Shown: one piece after another, positions 16,375-25,296 of the stretch
How the letters are laid out: every line of letters begins with the position of its first letter
Position numbering within the stretch: the first letter of the stretch is position 1
NCBI RefSeq assembly: GCF_963675635.1
Contig: NZ_OY776488.1
Location: 124,001-188,000 of the forward strand
Length of the DNA stretch: 64,000 nucleotides
Source: an uncultured Pseudodesulfovibrio sp.
GTDB taxonomy: Bacteria > Desulfobacterota > Desulfovibrionia > Desulfovibrionales > Desulfovibrionaceae
Reading direction: 5' to 3'
Notes under the pieces: generated by a model
Told to the model about the DNA's origin: nothing
The model's database searches: none
What the model saw: only the letters and a program-made list of their open reading frames with translations
Program-made: the position numbers and the translations under genes

Positions 16375-18933
16375 ATGCCTGTTGATAAAAAGTCAGCCTC
16401 TCAAAATCCTTCCAAGTCGACTCGGACTAATGGAACGTCATCGGTCAAGGCACCCGCTGGAAATATTCCTGCGGCATCAGCCAAGCCCGGCCCTGTGCCA
16501 CCCCCTGCAGGTAAGCCTCAGGGCAAATCTGCGGTCAAGCCTTCTCAACTGGACACCAAACCTGTCGGGGCGACTTTAGAAGATGGGAGCAAACACGCCG
16601 CGACGGGACCTTCTGCGGCCGTTCCGCCTTCTGCAGGAAACTCTCAGAAACCGGGGCACCCGATACCGGGTGGTATGCCCGGTCAACCCGGTCAACCCGG
16701 TCAGCCCATGCCAGGTGGCATACCCGGTCAGCCAGGCCAGCCCATGCCGGGCGGCATGCCTGGTCAAACTGTGCCGATCAGGGTCGAAGCTGATGAGAGA
16801 CTTTCCCCCAAAGACATTGATTTTCAGCCGCCGCTTGTCATCTGCTTATCAATTATCAGTCGCCTCCTCGGTAAGCCTGTTTCCTCTGCGACGCTCAAGG
16901 CAGGGATCCCTCAACAGGAAGGCGTTATTACTGCAGCTTCGATCGTCCGGTCAGCAGAACGAATCGGTATTCGGGCCAAAACCGTGTATCGGGAAAAACT
17001 GCGTAGTATTACTCGATTGATTCTTCCATGCATCCTTCTCCTTCGCGGAGGGAATGCCTGTGTATTGGTGGAGACCACTGACAAAGTCGCTCGAGTCGTT
17101 ATTCCCGGACACGGCATGGCCGAAACAGAGATGCCGCTTGAAAAGCTTGAAGAGGAATACACCGGCTACGCCATATTCTGTCACCGCAATTCCAAACTCG
17201 ACAAACGTGTTTCGGAATTGAGACTTCTCAAGACCAAACGCTGGTTCTGGGGGGTTATCGGGCGTTTCTGGCCTATCTATAAACACGTCATTGGCGCGTC
17301 CATCATGACCAACATCATCATTGTGGCCTCGCCACTTTTCGTGATGAACGTGTATGACCGCGTTATTCCGAACAACGCAATGGAAACATTGTGGGCATTG
17401 GCAATAGGTATTGCCATCGCCTACATCTTTGATTTCCTGCTGAAAAATTTGCGCAGTTATTTCGTTGACGTAGCTGGTCGTAATGCTGATGTCATCATCG
17501 GCAGTCGGATCATGAACCACCTCATGTCCGCCCGACTTGACCACATGCCGGAATCAGCAGGAGCCGTGGCCAACAACATTCGTGAATTCGAATCATTACG
17601 TGAATTTTTCGGATCGTCATCCCTGGTTGCGCTTATTGATTTGCCGTTCCTGTTTCTGTTTATTTTTGTCATCCATTTTATCGGTGGGCCTATAGCCTAT
17701 CCGATCTTCATTGCCGTTCCCGTGGTTATTCTGGTGGGGCTTTTTTTGCAGATCCCATTTCAGCGCATCATCGAGAATAACTACAAGGAGTCGACGCAGA
17801 AACATGCGCTGCTGTTCGAAATCGTGCAGGGACTTGAAACCATCAAGACAAGTATGGCCGAAGGTCGTATGCAGGCTCGTTGGGAAAGTGTGGTTGGTAT
17901 GTCCGCCCTGTCCAACAGTCGAGCCAAGATCATGGCCAACGTTTCCATATCATTCTCGGTCTTCATTACCCAGATGGTTTCTGTGGCCGTAGTCATTATC
18001 GGCGTGTTCCTGATTTCCAAGGGTGAGCTGACAGTGGGTGGACTGATCGCCTGCAACATTCTGTCTGGTCGGGCCATGGCTCCCCTGAGTGCTGTCGCCG
18101 GCCTGCTTTCCCGTTTCCAACAGTCCAGAATGGCTTTGAATGCTTTGGATATGCTCATGGAAATGCCAAGCGAGCGGCCCGATGATAAGGAAACCTTTCA
18201 CTACGGTGCCGTGGAACCTTCCATAACCCTGACTGGCGTTTCCTTCAGCTATCCGGGCACGGACAAGGCTGTTCTGCACGAAGTCAACCTCAAGCTTTCT
18301 CCTGGTGAGAAAGTCGGTATCGTCGGGCGGACCGGGGCAGGCAAAACCACTCTCGGTAAATTGTGTGTCGGTCTGTATCAGCCGGTTGAAGGGTCGGTTC
18401 AGGTTGGCGACATTGATCTACGACAGATGGATGTGGCCGATCTCCGCAGGAAAATCGGGTATATCTCTCAGGACAGCCTGCTTTTTTACGGAACATTGAA
18501 AGATAATATTGCTTTTGGTCTGCCTGAGGCAGATGATCAATCCATCAACTATGCGGCTGAGATTTCAGGCGTTAACGACTTTGTTCGGGATCACCCGGCA
18601 GGGTTCGGTATGATGGTCGGCGAACGTGGAACGTCTTTGTCCGGTGGGCAAAGACAGGCTGTAACCATTGCTCGCGCGGTTCTGCCTGACCCGGAAATTC
18701 TTATTATGGATGAACCGTCGAGCAATATGGACAATCAATCGGAGTTTCGACTCAAGGAACGCCTCAGGACGTTTGTTGAAGACAAGACACTTATCGTTAT
18801 TACCCATCGTCATTCTATGCTTGATCTTGTCGATCGTCTGGTTATCATGGATAGGGGAAAGATCGTTGTGGACGGGCCGAAACAGGCCGTATTGGATGGA
18901 CTGAAGTCCGGCAAAATCAAGGTTTCCCTGTGA
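16375..18933 (+). CDS. lapB: LapB-like type I secretion ABC transporter with collagen-like N-terminus
   Basis: An 852-residue inner-membrane exporter. Residues about 1-140 are a Pro/Gly/Ser-rich extension including tandem GMPGQPGQPGQP-type repeats (about 100-128). A C39-like domain (about 145-265) lacks the catalytic QxxxxDC motif, as in adhesin exporters that do not cut their substrate. Then follow the membrane domain (about 295-580) and ATPase: Walker A GRTGAGKTT near 650, signature LSGGQRQA near 755, Walker B ILIMDEPSS near 775. With the adaptor, LapG and giant RTX adhesin nearby, it is very likely the adhesin exporter. First gene of a four-gene operon. Confidence 0.9.
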   Translation: MPVDKKSASQNPSKSTRTNGTSSVKAPAGNIPAASAKPGPVPPPAGKPQGKSAVKPSQLDTKPVGATLEDGSKHAATGPSAAVPPSAGNSQKPGHPIPGGMPGQPGQPGQPMPGGIPGQPGQPMPGGMPGQTVPIRVEADERLSPKDIDFQPPLVICLSIISRLLGKPVSSATLKAGIPQQEGVITAASIVRSAERIGIRAKTVYREKLRSITRLILPCILLLRGGNACVLVETTDKVARVVIPGHGMAETEMPLEKLEEEYTGYAIFCHRNSKLDKRVSELRLLKTKRWFWGVIGRFWPIYKHVIGASIMTNIIIVASPLFVMNVYDRVIPNNAMETLWALAIGIAIAYIFDFLLKNLRSYFVDVAGRNADVIIGSRIMNHLMSARLDHMPESAGAVANNIREFESLREFFGSSSLVALIDLPFLFLFIFVIHFIGGPIAYPIFIAVPVVILVGLFLQIPFQRIIENNYKESTQKHALLFEIVQGLETIKTSMAEGRMQARWESVVGMSALSNSRAKIMANVSISFSVFITQMVSVAVVIIGVFLISKGELTVGGLIACNILSGRAMAPLSAVAGLLSRFQQSRMALNALDMLMEMPSERPDDKETFHYGAVEPSITLTGVSFSYPGTDKAVLHEVNLKLSPGEKVGIVGRTGAGKTTLGKLCVGLYQPVEGSVQVGDIDLRQMDVADLRRKIGYISQDSLLFYGTLKDNIAFGLPEADDQSINYAAEISGVNDFVRDHPAGFGMMVGERGTSLSGGQRQAVTIARAVLPDPEILIMDEPSSNMDNQSEFRLKERLRTFVEDKTLIVITHRHSMLDLVDRLVIMDRGKIVVDGPKQAVLDGLKSGKIKVSL

Positions 18934-18940
18934 GGTCATC

Positions 18941-20269
18941 ATGAGCAAGCATAAAGATGAAAGAGAAGTACTGCTGTTCATGAGCGAGGTGGACCAAGCC
19001 ATGTATGGCAAGGGTCGCCGGTTCGCCTACATCATGTCTTCTTCCATATTGTTGTTGATCATTATTTTCGTAATCTGGGCCAAGCTGGCCGTACTTGATG
19101 AAGTCACTCGCGGTTTCGGTCGCGTCATTCCTTCGCAGCGTATTCAGGAAATTCAGAACCTCGAAGGCGGTATTCTCAGCGAGTTGTTCGTGCATGAAGG
19201 CCAGACCGTCGACAAGGGAGATATACTGTGTCGTCTGCATAACGAGCAGGCTGCGAGTTACTATCGGGACGCTTTCGGCAAGGCCATGGAACACCGTGCG
19301 GCCATTGCCCGACTTGTTGCAGAGGTTGAAGACAGGGAGCCCGTTTTTGATGAGGAACTGCAAAAAGAGGCACCGCAGTTAGTTCAGGATCAGCTCAGGA
19401 TTTCCAGAGCGCAGCGTGAACAGCTCAAGATCGAGTTGAGTCTTCTGCAAGACCAGTATGAGCAGAAACAACAGGAAGTGAGTGAGATGGCCGGCCGTAA
19501 ACGGCAGCTCCAGCAAAGTCTGGATGTGGCGCTCAAGCAACGCAATATTGCCAAACCTCTTGTGGAAAAACAGATTCATTCCGAGTTGGATTATCTGGCT
19601 CTGGAACAGCGCGTTGTTGAACTGCGCGGTGATGTCGAAGCTTTGGCTCTGGGGATTCCACGCGTCAAGCGGGCTGCCAAGGAAGCACTTGGCAGGATCG
19701 AGCAGCGCAAGGCCGAATTCCGCAGTCAGGCGTTGGAAGAGATCAACGAACGACGGCTTGAGTTGAACTCCATTACAGAGAACCTGAGTTCCGGTGGTGA
19801 CCGTGTTACCAGAACTGATGTGCGTTCTCCGGTCAGGGGTATTGTCAAACACATCATGTCCAACACCCTCGGCGGCGTTATCCGGCCCGGTGAATCCATT
19901 ATGGAAGTTGTCCCTTTGGACGACACGTTGTTGATTGAGGCTGAAATCAAGCCTTCGGATATTGCGTTTTTGCATCCGGGCCAGAAAGCGCAGGTCAAAA
20001 TAACAGCGTATGATTTTTCCATTTACGGAGGGCTCGAAGGGTCTGTTGAGAACATCAGTGCGGACACCATTGAAGACGAAAAGGGCGAGAATCATTATCT
20101 CGTCAAAGTCCGTACCAAACAAAATGCCATTGTTTATCGGGGACAGCGATTGCCGATTATTCCGGGCATGACAGCTGGAGTGGATGTTCTGACCGGCAAG
20201 AAGTCGGTATTGGACTATCTCCTCAAACCGATTCTCAAGGCCAAGCAGAACGCGCTCAGAGAGCGCTGA
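18941..20269 (+). CDS. lapC: HlyD/LapC-type membrane fusion protein
   Basis: A 442-residue adaptor of type I secretion. One membrane span near residues 27-48, a short biotinyl-lipoyl half (LEGGILSELFVHEGQTVDKG), a long coiled coil (about 125-280), the second lipoyl half (VRSPVRGIVKHIM) and a beta-barrel domain (IKPSDIAFLHPGQKA), ending in the classical RTX-adaptor C-terminus (PGMTAGVDVLTGKKSVLDYLL). It bridges the ABC exporter and the TolC-like channel through the periplasm. The gene starts 7 bases after lapB and 7 bases separate it from lapG. Confidence 0.92.
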   Translation: MSKHKDEREVLLFMSEVDQAMYGKGRRFAYIMSSSILLLIIIFVIWAKLAVLDEVTRGFGRVIPSQRIQEIQNLEGGILSELFVHEGQTVDKGDILCRLHNEQAASYYRDAFGKAMEHRAAIARLVAEVEDREPVFDEELQKEAPQLVQDQLRISRAQREQLKIELSLLQDQYEQKQQEVSEMAGRKRQLQQSLDVALKQRNIAKPLVEKQIHSELDYLALEQRVVELRGDVEALALGIPRVKRAAKEALGRIEQRKAEFRSQALEEINERRLELNSITENLSSGGDRVTRTDVRSPVRGIVKHIMSNTLGGVIRPGESIMEVVPLDDTLLIEAEIKPSDIAFLHPGQKAQVKITAYDFSIYGGLEGSVENISADTIEDEKGENHYLVKVRTKQNAIVYRGQRLPIIPGMTAGVDVLTGKKSVLDYLLKPILKAKQNALRER

Positions 20270-20276
20270 TACTCCA

Positions 20277-20978
20277 ATGCGGCATTTCCGATGGACACAT
20301 ACGATAATCATGACCGCACTGTGTGCGGTCTTTATCGTTGGTGTCCTTGGGATGGAAGCCACCGCCTCGGCAGCGGCCCAAAAGGATGATAAACCGAAGT
20401 TGTTGGGAACCATGGAGTTCAAGGGCAAAATTCAAAAGCTGCCCAAGTGGTCTCGCGTGGTAACAAAAATGCAGGCGTGGAAAGGGTATTTTCAGGACTC
20501 TGCAACCGCCAATCACCCCTCAAAATCAGGGTGGTATGCAGTTAAATCCCAGATCAAGGACAAGTCCAACAAGGAAAAGCTCAAGGCGGTGACCAAGTTT
20601 TTCAATAAGTGGCCTTACCGTTTGGACAAGGCGAATTGGGGAGTGAGCGAATACTGGGCGACTCCATGGGAATTTCTCAAGAAGTCAGGTGATTGTGAAG
20701 ATTACTCAATTGCCAAATTCTATGCACTCCAGGAAGTCGGGTTTTCACAGGACCAGATGCGTATCGTGGCTGTCAAAGATGCCATTCGAGGTATTGGTCA
20801 CGCTGTCCTTGCGGTCTACACCGATGGCGATATCTATATCCTTGATAATCAGACCGTCATGGTCTTGTCTCATACGAAGTATAGACATTATATTCCGCAA
20901 TATTCCGTGAACGAAAAATTCCGGTGGATGCACGTGGCTCCAAAGAAGAAGACCACATATTCGAAGGCGAAAAAATAA
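20277..20978 (+). CDS. lapG: LapG-type periplasmic cysteine protease
   Basis: A 233-residue bacterial transglutaminase-like cysteine protease. A signal peptide is visible at residues 1-33. The catalytic triad is Cys140 (SGDCEDYS), His175 (GHAVL) and Asp190 (ILDN). Asp139 and Glu141 flank the cysteine as in calcium-binding LapG proteins, so calcium dependence is expected. In Pseudomonas, LapG cuts a di-alanine site after the N-terminal retention module of LapA and so releases the adhesin. The adhesin at 26170-37686 has matching di-alanines. It is followed by the HD-GYP-like sensor instead of lapD. Confidence 0.9.
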   Translation: MRHFRWTHTIIMTALCAVFIVGVLGMEATASAAAQKDDKPKLLGTMEFKGKIQKLPKWSRVVTKMQAWKGYFQDSATANHPSKSGWYAVKSQIKDKSNKEKLKAVTKFFNKWPYRLDKANWGVSEYWATPWEFLKKSGDCEDYSIAKFYALQEVGFSQDQMRIVAVKDAIRGIGHAVLAVYTDGDIYILDNQTVMVLSHTKYRHYIPQYSVNEKFRWMHVAPKKKTTYSKAKK

Positions 20979-21030
20979 GGCACGCCTTCCTGCGGGATGG
21001 CGACACCATAAACCAGATGGAGAATTGACT

Positions 21031-23130
21031 ATGGCTGAACACAATGCACAAACGTCAGAGATCCCCAAGTCCATTGGGGGAGCCGGACAAGGCGTCAAGA
21101 TTGGCGTTGTTCTGGCTTTCGTTCTGGTCATTTCAGTAGGCATCCTGCTTCTTGCCAACAAGGCAGTGAAAGACAAGGAAGTCGATGTACTGGAGAATCT
21201 GCAAAAACGGTTTGAAATTTTGACGCACGTCAGGGGTGAGGTGGTTACAGGCTTCCTCGACAATTTGTCGCATCATGGCGACCGGCTTATCAAATCTGAT
21301 CTTTTCCGGCTCTACGCCGCTGAAATTGAAGATTTTGATGGTGATCTGTCCAGCCTTTTCGGGGCAATTCATTCGGATAAGAATGTTGAAAGCGATGGTG
21401 CGGTCCTGGCAGAGCAGTTGCCTATGATGGAGAATATGCTTAGGGAATTTTCTGCCTACGCAGGATTTGTCAATGCCCGTATATTAAGCAAGAGCGGGGA
21501 AGCGTACATCGCTACGGATGGTCATTTGCCACCGATGGAGGACAGTCAGATAGCGTCCGCCATGGCGACAATCTCTACAAACAAGCCACAGTATTCACCT
21601 CTCAGAAAAACAGTCCGTGGTATGGAAATGGACGTATACGTCCCAATTTATCCGCCTGATGCGGTCGGTGGAACTGATGAAATTCCCCAGGATGGAGCCG
21701 TGGGCGTCCTGATGATGACACGACTTGTTTCCGGAAAAATTACAGAATTATTGTCGAATTCAGATCTGTCCGCAAAGGGGCAGAAAATGCGTCTTATGCA
21801 GAAAGATGGAGATAGGTTCAAGGAAGCCACTCCATGGAGTTCTGAAGGATTCAATGAAGTTACTACCAAGATTGATTTTGGACCAGAGGACAGTATTCCT
21901 TTTGCTGTCAGAATGAGCATCGGTGACCCTGAACAGAAAGTGTATTCTTTGGGGAAACGGATTGCCGGGCCTGAGTGGTGGCTGATTCAGGAAATTGATT
22001 ACGATGATGCCGTTGCTCCTATTAAGGATTTCAATCGTACAGTCTACATGGTTGCCGGGCTTGGTATTCTGACCGCCTTCCTTATCGCAGGGTTGGCCTG
22101 GTGGATTCTGACAGGAGTGCAAAGTCAGCGTGTGGCTAAAGAGTTCAAGGCATTGGCGACACAGATTGATGACCAAAAACGGTTTATTGATTCCATTAAC
22201 GCCAATATCGATGAGTTCATTACACTCAAGGACGGTATGGGGCGCTATACCTATGTCAATGATGCTTTCGCTGCAGCTGTCGGGCGGACCAAAGAGGAAC
22301 TTATTGGTATGGACGCTGCTGCTGTGTTCGGTTTTGATACCGCCAAGCGGTTGGAGTCCATTGATCAGGTTGCCATGCGGGAAAATCGTAAGGAAACCAT
22401 CAATGAGGCAATTTTCCTGCGCTCTCAACGCCATCAGTTCCAAATATCGAAGTCTCCATATTGTGATAGTAATGGTGCGTGTGCCGGTTTGGTTGAAGTT
22501 TACCGTGACATCACTGAGTTCGTAGCCGCACAAGAACAGAACAAGCGACTCATCAAAAGTGCGATGGAAGCACTGGGCAGTACGATTGAAGCGGCTGATC
22601 CATACCTTGGCGGCCATACCAAACTCTTGGCCGGATTGTCCGTTGAGGTCGCTAAATCAATGCACATGACGGAGATGGATATCGCTGAAATTGAAACAGC
22701 GGCCAATCTGTCACAGATCGGCAAAATGTTCGTCCCCAACGAGATTCTGACCAAGCCGGGTCGGCTTACCGACGAGGAAATGGCGACCATGGAGGAACAT
22801 GTCGAACACGCCTATCGTATTCTCAAGGATATAGATATCGAAGAGGGCGTGCTTCTGGCTATTTATCAAATGAATGAACGTCTGGACGGTTCCGGGTATC
22901 CCAAGAAGCTCATGGGTGACGAAACAATCATGCTTGCCAGGATTCTGTCAGTGTTGAACGTCTTCTGTGCAATGATCAGACCCAGGTCGTATCGTGGAGC
23001 TAAGGATCCGCAGCAGGCATTGGATATCCTTTCCAGTGAATCCACGAAGTTCGATAGTTCTGTGGTTCAGGCTTTGGCTGAAGTCGTCAAGACTCCTGCA
23101 GGCGAAAAGCTGTTGGCTCCCAGGGAGTAA
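21031..23130 (+). CDS. Periplasmic-sensor/PAS protein with degenerate HD-GYP domain
   Basis: A 699-residue membrane protein. Spans near residues 20-40 and 335-358 enclose a periplasmic sensor of about 290 residues. A PAS domain follows (about 380-500). Residues about 515-690 align with HD-GYP phosphodiesterases, but the metal-binding HD pair is replaced by Ser561-Gln562 (LSQIGK), and the HHExxDGxGYP motif reads MNERLDGSGYP (614-624), with both histidines lost. It should therefore bind or signal rather than hydrolyse c-di-GMP. The ATG at 21031 follows GGAG at 21019-21022. Position right after lapG suggests it takes the LapD role of controlling the protease (inference). Confidence 0.8.
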   Translation: MAEHNAQTSEIPKSIGGAGQGVKIGVVLAFVLVISVGILLLANKAVKDKEVDVLENLQKRFEILTHVRGEVVTGFLDNLSHHGDRLIKSDLFRLYAAEIEDFDGDLSSLFGAIHSDKNVESDGAVLAEQLPMMENMLREFSAYAGFVNARILSKSGEAYIATDGHLPPMEDSQIASAMATISTNKPQYSPLRKTVRGMEMDVYVPIYPPDAVGGTDEIPQDGAVGVLMMTRLVSGKITELLSNSDLSAKGQKMRLMQKDGDRFKEATPWSSEGFNEVTTKIDFGPEDSIPFAVRMSIGDPEQKVYSLGKRIAGPEWWLIQEIDYDDAVAPIKDFNRTVYMVAGLGILTAFLIAGLAWWILTGVQSQRVAKEFKALATQIDDQKRFIDSINANIDEFITLKDGMGRYTYVNDAFAAAVGRTKEELIGMDAAAVFGFDTAKRLESIDQVAMRENRKETINEAIFLRSQRHQFQISKSPYCDSNGACAGLVEVYRDITEFVAAQEQNKRLIKSAMEALGSTIEAADPYLGGHTKLLAGLSVEVAKSMHMTEMDIAEIETAANLSQIGKMFVPNEILTKPGRLTDEEMATMEEHVEHAYRILKDIDIEEGVLLAIYQMNERLDGSGYPKKLMGDETIMLARILSVLNVFCAMIRPRSYRGAKDPQQALDILSSESTKFDSSVVQALAEVVKTPAGEKLLAPRE

Positions 23131-23152
23131 CTCTTTACACATCATCTGGTTG

Positions 23153-23184
23153 AAAGGCCCCGACGAGCAATCGTCGGGGCCTTT
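23153..23184 (+). terminator. Terminator of the lap-type operon
   Basis: Perfect 14-bp stem AAAGGCCCCGACGA with loop GCAA, then GTTTAT; 22 bases after the HD-GYP-like gene. Confidence 0.85.
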
Positions 23185-23571
23185 GTTTATGACACCGCAC
23201 AGTTTGTCCACTTTCCATGTGACAGGACTAGAGTCATTTGGAAAGCGCGTATCAGGGACAATATATTTCTTCGCGGGGCATCCCAATGTTCAAAGTCGCA
23301 GCGGCCTTATCCTGTCAACCCTGTGTATCGGGTGCAGGGCACATGAATGGCGGATTTCTGTGTTCAGCGACGATGAAATGAGAGAGTTGTTGATGGGGCT
23401 TGCGTGATGTATGTTCTCGCCGCCTTTGTGAACAGAGACTTCTGTCAAAGTAAATAACGTCAGGGTAGTAGATGCTATCTAAGAAGTACTGGCAGGTATG
23501 ACAGCATGAACAGAGGACTCTGCTGTGAAAGACTGACTGTTCGATCTGTTCAGGCTGGAGTCCCTAGGACG
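23185..23571. other. Intergenic region between convergent lap genes
   Basis: About 390 bases between the two terminators. I see no convincing gene, tRNA or repeat here; the short open frames lack ribosome sites. Confidence 0.5.
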
Positions 23572-23605
23572 AAAAAAAGAGGCACAGCCCTTTGGCTGTG
23601 CCTCT
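23572..23605 (-). terminator. Terminator of the TolC-like gene
   Basis: Twelve-bp stem AGAGGCACAGCC with loop CTTT; on the minus strand it is followed by a run of T (seven A on the plus strand at 23572-23578). Confidence 0.85.
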
Positions 23606-23629
23606 TGAGGTTCTCGCGTAGTAAGTCGC

Positions 23630-24967
23630 TTACTGTTGTTCAGCGGGGAGTTCTTCGTAGGTGTTGGAAGCCACTTCAAGAGTCTTCATGAGCTGGCCTT
23701 CGAGTGCCAGGAACTTGTAGAGGGTGAAGTTACGATTGCTCGTAGCGGTTTCAAGCTGCACCTTGTTGCTGAAGACTTCATTGGTAGCATCAAGCACGTC
23801 CAGAAGGGAACGCTGACCGACGTTGAACTGCATGAGGTACATGTCCAGGGATTCCAGGCTGTACTGGAGAGCTTCCTGATACTTTTCAATCTGACCGATG
23901 CTGGATTCGTATTCGGCCCATGCGGCTGCAACCTGACGGATCAGGTCATCAGTAGTGTCCTGCAAGTTGGACTGTGCTTCACGGACACGGGCAGTGGCGG
24001 TACGAACATCGTTGTAGTCGCTCAAGCCGTTGAAGAGGTTCCAGTTCGCACGGAGCATTGCCTTGTCGTCCTGAACCCAAGAGTCGGAACCATCAAGGTC
24101 GTCAGTATTGCGGTGTGCGTAGTAGACATCAATCTCCGGGTACATGGTGGATTCGAGAACACCAACGGTACGTTCAGCAACTTCGATCTCAGCTTTATAC
24201 ACTGCGATCTTGGGGTTGTTGTCCAGAGTGACGTCAAGAATTTGTTCTGCGGTGGCAGGAATGTACTCGGGATTGTATTCAGGATCGCCGAGTTCTTTGG
24301 GAGTTGCACCCACTGTCCGTGTGTATTCAGCTTCGGATGTACGAAGTTCACCGATGTAGGTGACCAGAGTGGTTTCGGCACGGGCGACGCGGCCTTTAGC
24401 CTGCATTTCATCGGCCTTGTTACCAGCTCCGCCTTCAACACGTTCGGTGATGGAGTCGAGCAACTGCTGGTGAGCGGTGATGTTTTCACCGGCCAGAGCA
24501 ACAAGTTTGCGGATGCGGACCACATCGACATGGGCGCGGATGGCGTCCAGAGCAACAGTTTCCACATTGTCGACCAAACGGCCTTCGGCGGAAGTCATAC
24601 GTGCACCTTCGCGCTTGTAGTCGCTCCAACGGTCAAAACCGTCAAAGATCGGCTGCGTGATGGTAGCGGTGACATCCGTAGGCGTACGGGTGTGTTTGTC
24701 AACGTTGGTGGAACGAGTGACAGCACTGCTGTATTCCTGCCAGCCGGCTTCAGCCCGCAGGTCGAGGGAAGGGAAGAAACGGCCCAGTGCAGACAGTTGC
24801 GCCTTGGATACGGCGTCTCTGTTGTGCAGCATGGCTTTGATCTTCGGGTGCTGTTTAACAGCGGCTACGACACTGTCTTTCAGTGTCATTGTTCCATCCG
24901 CTTGGGCGAAGGCCGGCACGGAAAAAACAAGGGAAAAAAGGAGAGTTGCGAGAACCAGTTTTTTCAT
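23630..24967 (-). CDS. TolC-family outer-membrane channel
   Basis: A 445-residue outer-membrane efflux protein. From the ATG at 24967 a clear signal peptide is visible (MKKLVLATLLFSLVFSVPAFA). The mature part has the two repeated helical hairpins of TolC proteins, with long alanine/glutamate-rich helices (about 140-215 and 330-420) and the AVKQHPKIKAM and LDNNPKIAVYKAEIEVAERTV motifs. Most likely it is the channel (LapE role) for the adjacent type I exporter. It converges on the exporter operon and has its own promoter (25010-25039). An in-frame ATG at 24979 is an alternative start. Confidence 0.9.
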   Translation of the reverse strand: MKKLVLATLLFSLVFSVPAFAQADGTMTLKDSVVAAVKQHPKIKAMLHNRDAVSKAQLSALGRFFPSLDLRAEAGWQEYSSAVTRSTNVDKHTRTPTDVTATITQPIFDGFDRWSDYKREGARMTSAEGRLVDNVETVALDAIRAHVDVVRIRKLVALAGENITAHQQLLDSITERVEGGAGNKADEMQAKGRVARAETTLVTYIGELRTSEAEYTRTVGATPKELGDPEYNPEYIPATAEQILDVTLDNNPKIAVYKAEIEVAERTVGVLESTMYPEIDVYYAHRNTDDLDGSDSWVQDDKAMLRANWNLFNGLSDYNDVRTATARVREAQSNLQDTTDDLIRQVAAAWAEYESSIGQIEKYQEALQYSLESLDMYLMQFNVGQRSLLDVLDATNEVFSNKVQLETATSNRNFTLYKFLALEGQLMKTLEVASNTYEELPAEQQ

Positions 24968-25009
24968 GATGAACCCCATGTAATTAAAATTCAGCGTCTT
25001 ACTGGTAGA

Positions 25010-25039
25010 CTTATAGCCATAATTATAAAATTGTGTCAA
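25010..25039 (-). promoter_or_regulatory. Sigma-70-type promoter of the TolC-like gene
   Basis: On the minus strand TTGACA (25034-25039) is separated by 18 bases from TATAAG (25010-25015), about 45 bases before the start codon. Confidence 0.6.
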
Positions 25040-25237
25040 GGCGTTTTGGGTTTGGCATGGGTTAGTCTGCACTTGTTATTAACTGACTGAATGTATTGGC
25101 TTAATTGTCTTCTTTGTGAGAGGAGTCTGGCCGGGAAAATCTCCCGTTTTGCATGGTTTTGACTGCTTGTATGTTTCTTTTGTCACAAAGCCTCTCAATA
25201 GGCCGTAATGTCTTGGTAATAATTTTTAATATAAGCA

Positions 25238-25261
25238 AAGCCGCGTCTGTTAACGCGGCTT
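25238..25261. terminator. Terminator after the small secreted-protein gene
   Basis: Nine-bp stem AAGCCGCGT with loop CTGTTA, 36 bases beyond the stop of the minus-strand gene at 25297. Plus-strand T-run GTTTTT is also present, so it may work both ways. Confidence 0.65.
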
Positions 25262-25296
25262 GTTTTTGTGAAGATAAAAACGTGTTGCAGGTGAAC

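Noticed and set aside
23636-25090. 484-codon antisense frame opposite the TolC-like gene
   Set aside because: The TolC-like frame has a signal peptide, promoter and terminator; the antisense frame has none of these.
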